From: Clostridia bacterium | Lineage (GTDB): Bacteria; Bacillota; Clostridia; Oscillospirales; Acutalibacteraceae | NCBI GenBank assembly: GCA_017534365.1 | Contig: JAFWCS010000494.1 | Coordinates: 1 to 7,453 of the forward strand | Direction of reading: 5' to 3' | DNA length: 7,453 bases | Shown here: positions 7,426-7,453 of the stretch, piece after piece | How the letters are laid out: each line of letters opens with the position of its first letter | Numbering within the stretch: position 1 is the stretch's first letter | Position numbers and translations under genes: made by a program | The notes under the pieces: generated by a model | The model's input: the letters and a program-made list of their open reading frames with translations, nothing else | Told to the model about the DNA's origin: nothing | The model's database searches: none

Positions 7426-7447
7426 CTACACGATGCTCTTCCGATCT
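7426..7447 (+). other. Illumina Read 1 adapter remnant (sequencing artefact)
   Basis: These 22 bases match the 3' end of the Illumina TruSeq Read 1/P5 adapter, including the intact CTCTTCCGATCT (7436-7447), with one mismatch (T instead of C at 7434). It is technical sequence, not genomic. The remaining six bases, TGTAAA (7448-7453), follow the adapter where an unrelated insert would begin, so their origin is uncertain. The GH30 reading frame stays open through this stretch by chance. Confidence 0.93.
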
Positions 7448-7453
7448 TGTAAA

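Overview
The window looks like chromosomal DNA from an uncultured, GC-rich Clostridia-type Firmicute, probably a gut commensal and probably from a metagenome assembly. Three things suggest this: strong AGGAGG-type ribosome binding sites at every visible start, sigma-A-like promoters, and protein families (a GPH-type permease, GH38, GH30, a ROK kinase) typical of carbohydrate-degrading gut Clostridia. The placement is inference; there is no rRNA or marker gene here.

Layout. Positions 1-549 (minus) hold the N-terminal 183 residues of a condensation/acyltransferase-like protein that runs off the left edge. Positions 550-767 are a divergent intergenic region with one good promoter in each direction and a palindrome between them. 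Positions 768-4147 (plus) are a two-gene operon, a ROK-family sugar kinase and a GH38 alpha-mannosidase, joined by an ATGA overlap and closed by a strong hairpin terminator at 4161-4199. Positions 4198-7425 (minus) are a convergent two-gene operon, a GH30-type glycoside hydrolase (5' end missing) followed by a GPH/MelB-like permease with an unusual 275-residue C-terminal tail, also joined by an ATGA overlap.

Together the four central genes look like a glycan-use locus. The GH30 enzyme would trim a beta-linked polysaccharide, the permease would import oligosaccharides, the GH38 enzyme would release mannose from alpha-mannosides in the cytoplasm, and the ROK kinase would phosphorylate a released hexose. 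The substrate is not determined, and the two operons need not act on the same glycan. No transcriptional regulator is visible.

The right end is not clean genomic sequence. Positions 7426-7447 match the Illumina Read 1 adapter with one mismatch, so the contig end is contaminated or chimeric and the last ~28 bases should not be annotated as biology. I found no RNA gene, CRISPR array, transposon or phage gene. I do not see a clearly undescribed system; the most unusual biological items are the permease tail, the missing Asp in the acyltransferase-like HxxxDG motif and the non-standard ROK zinc region.
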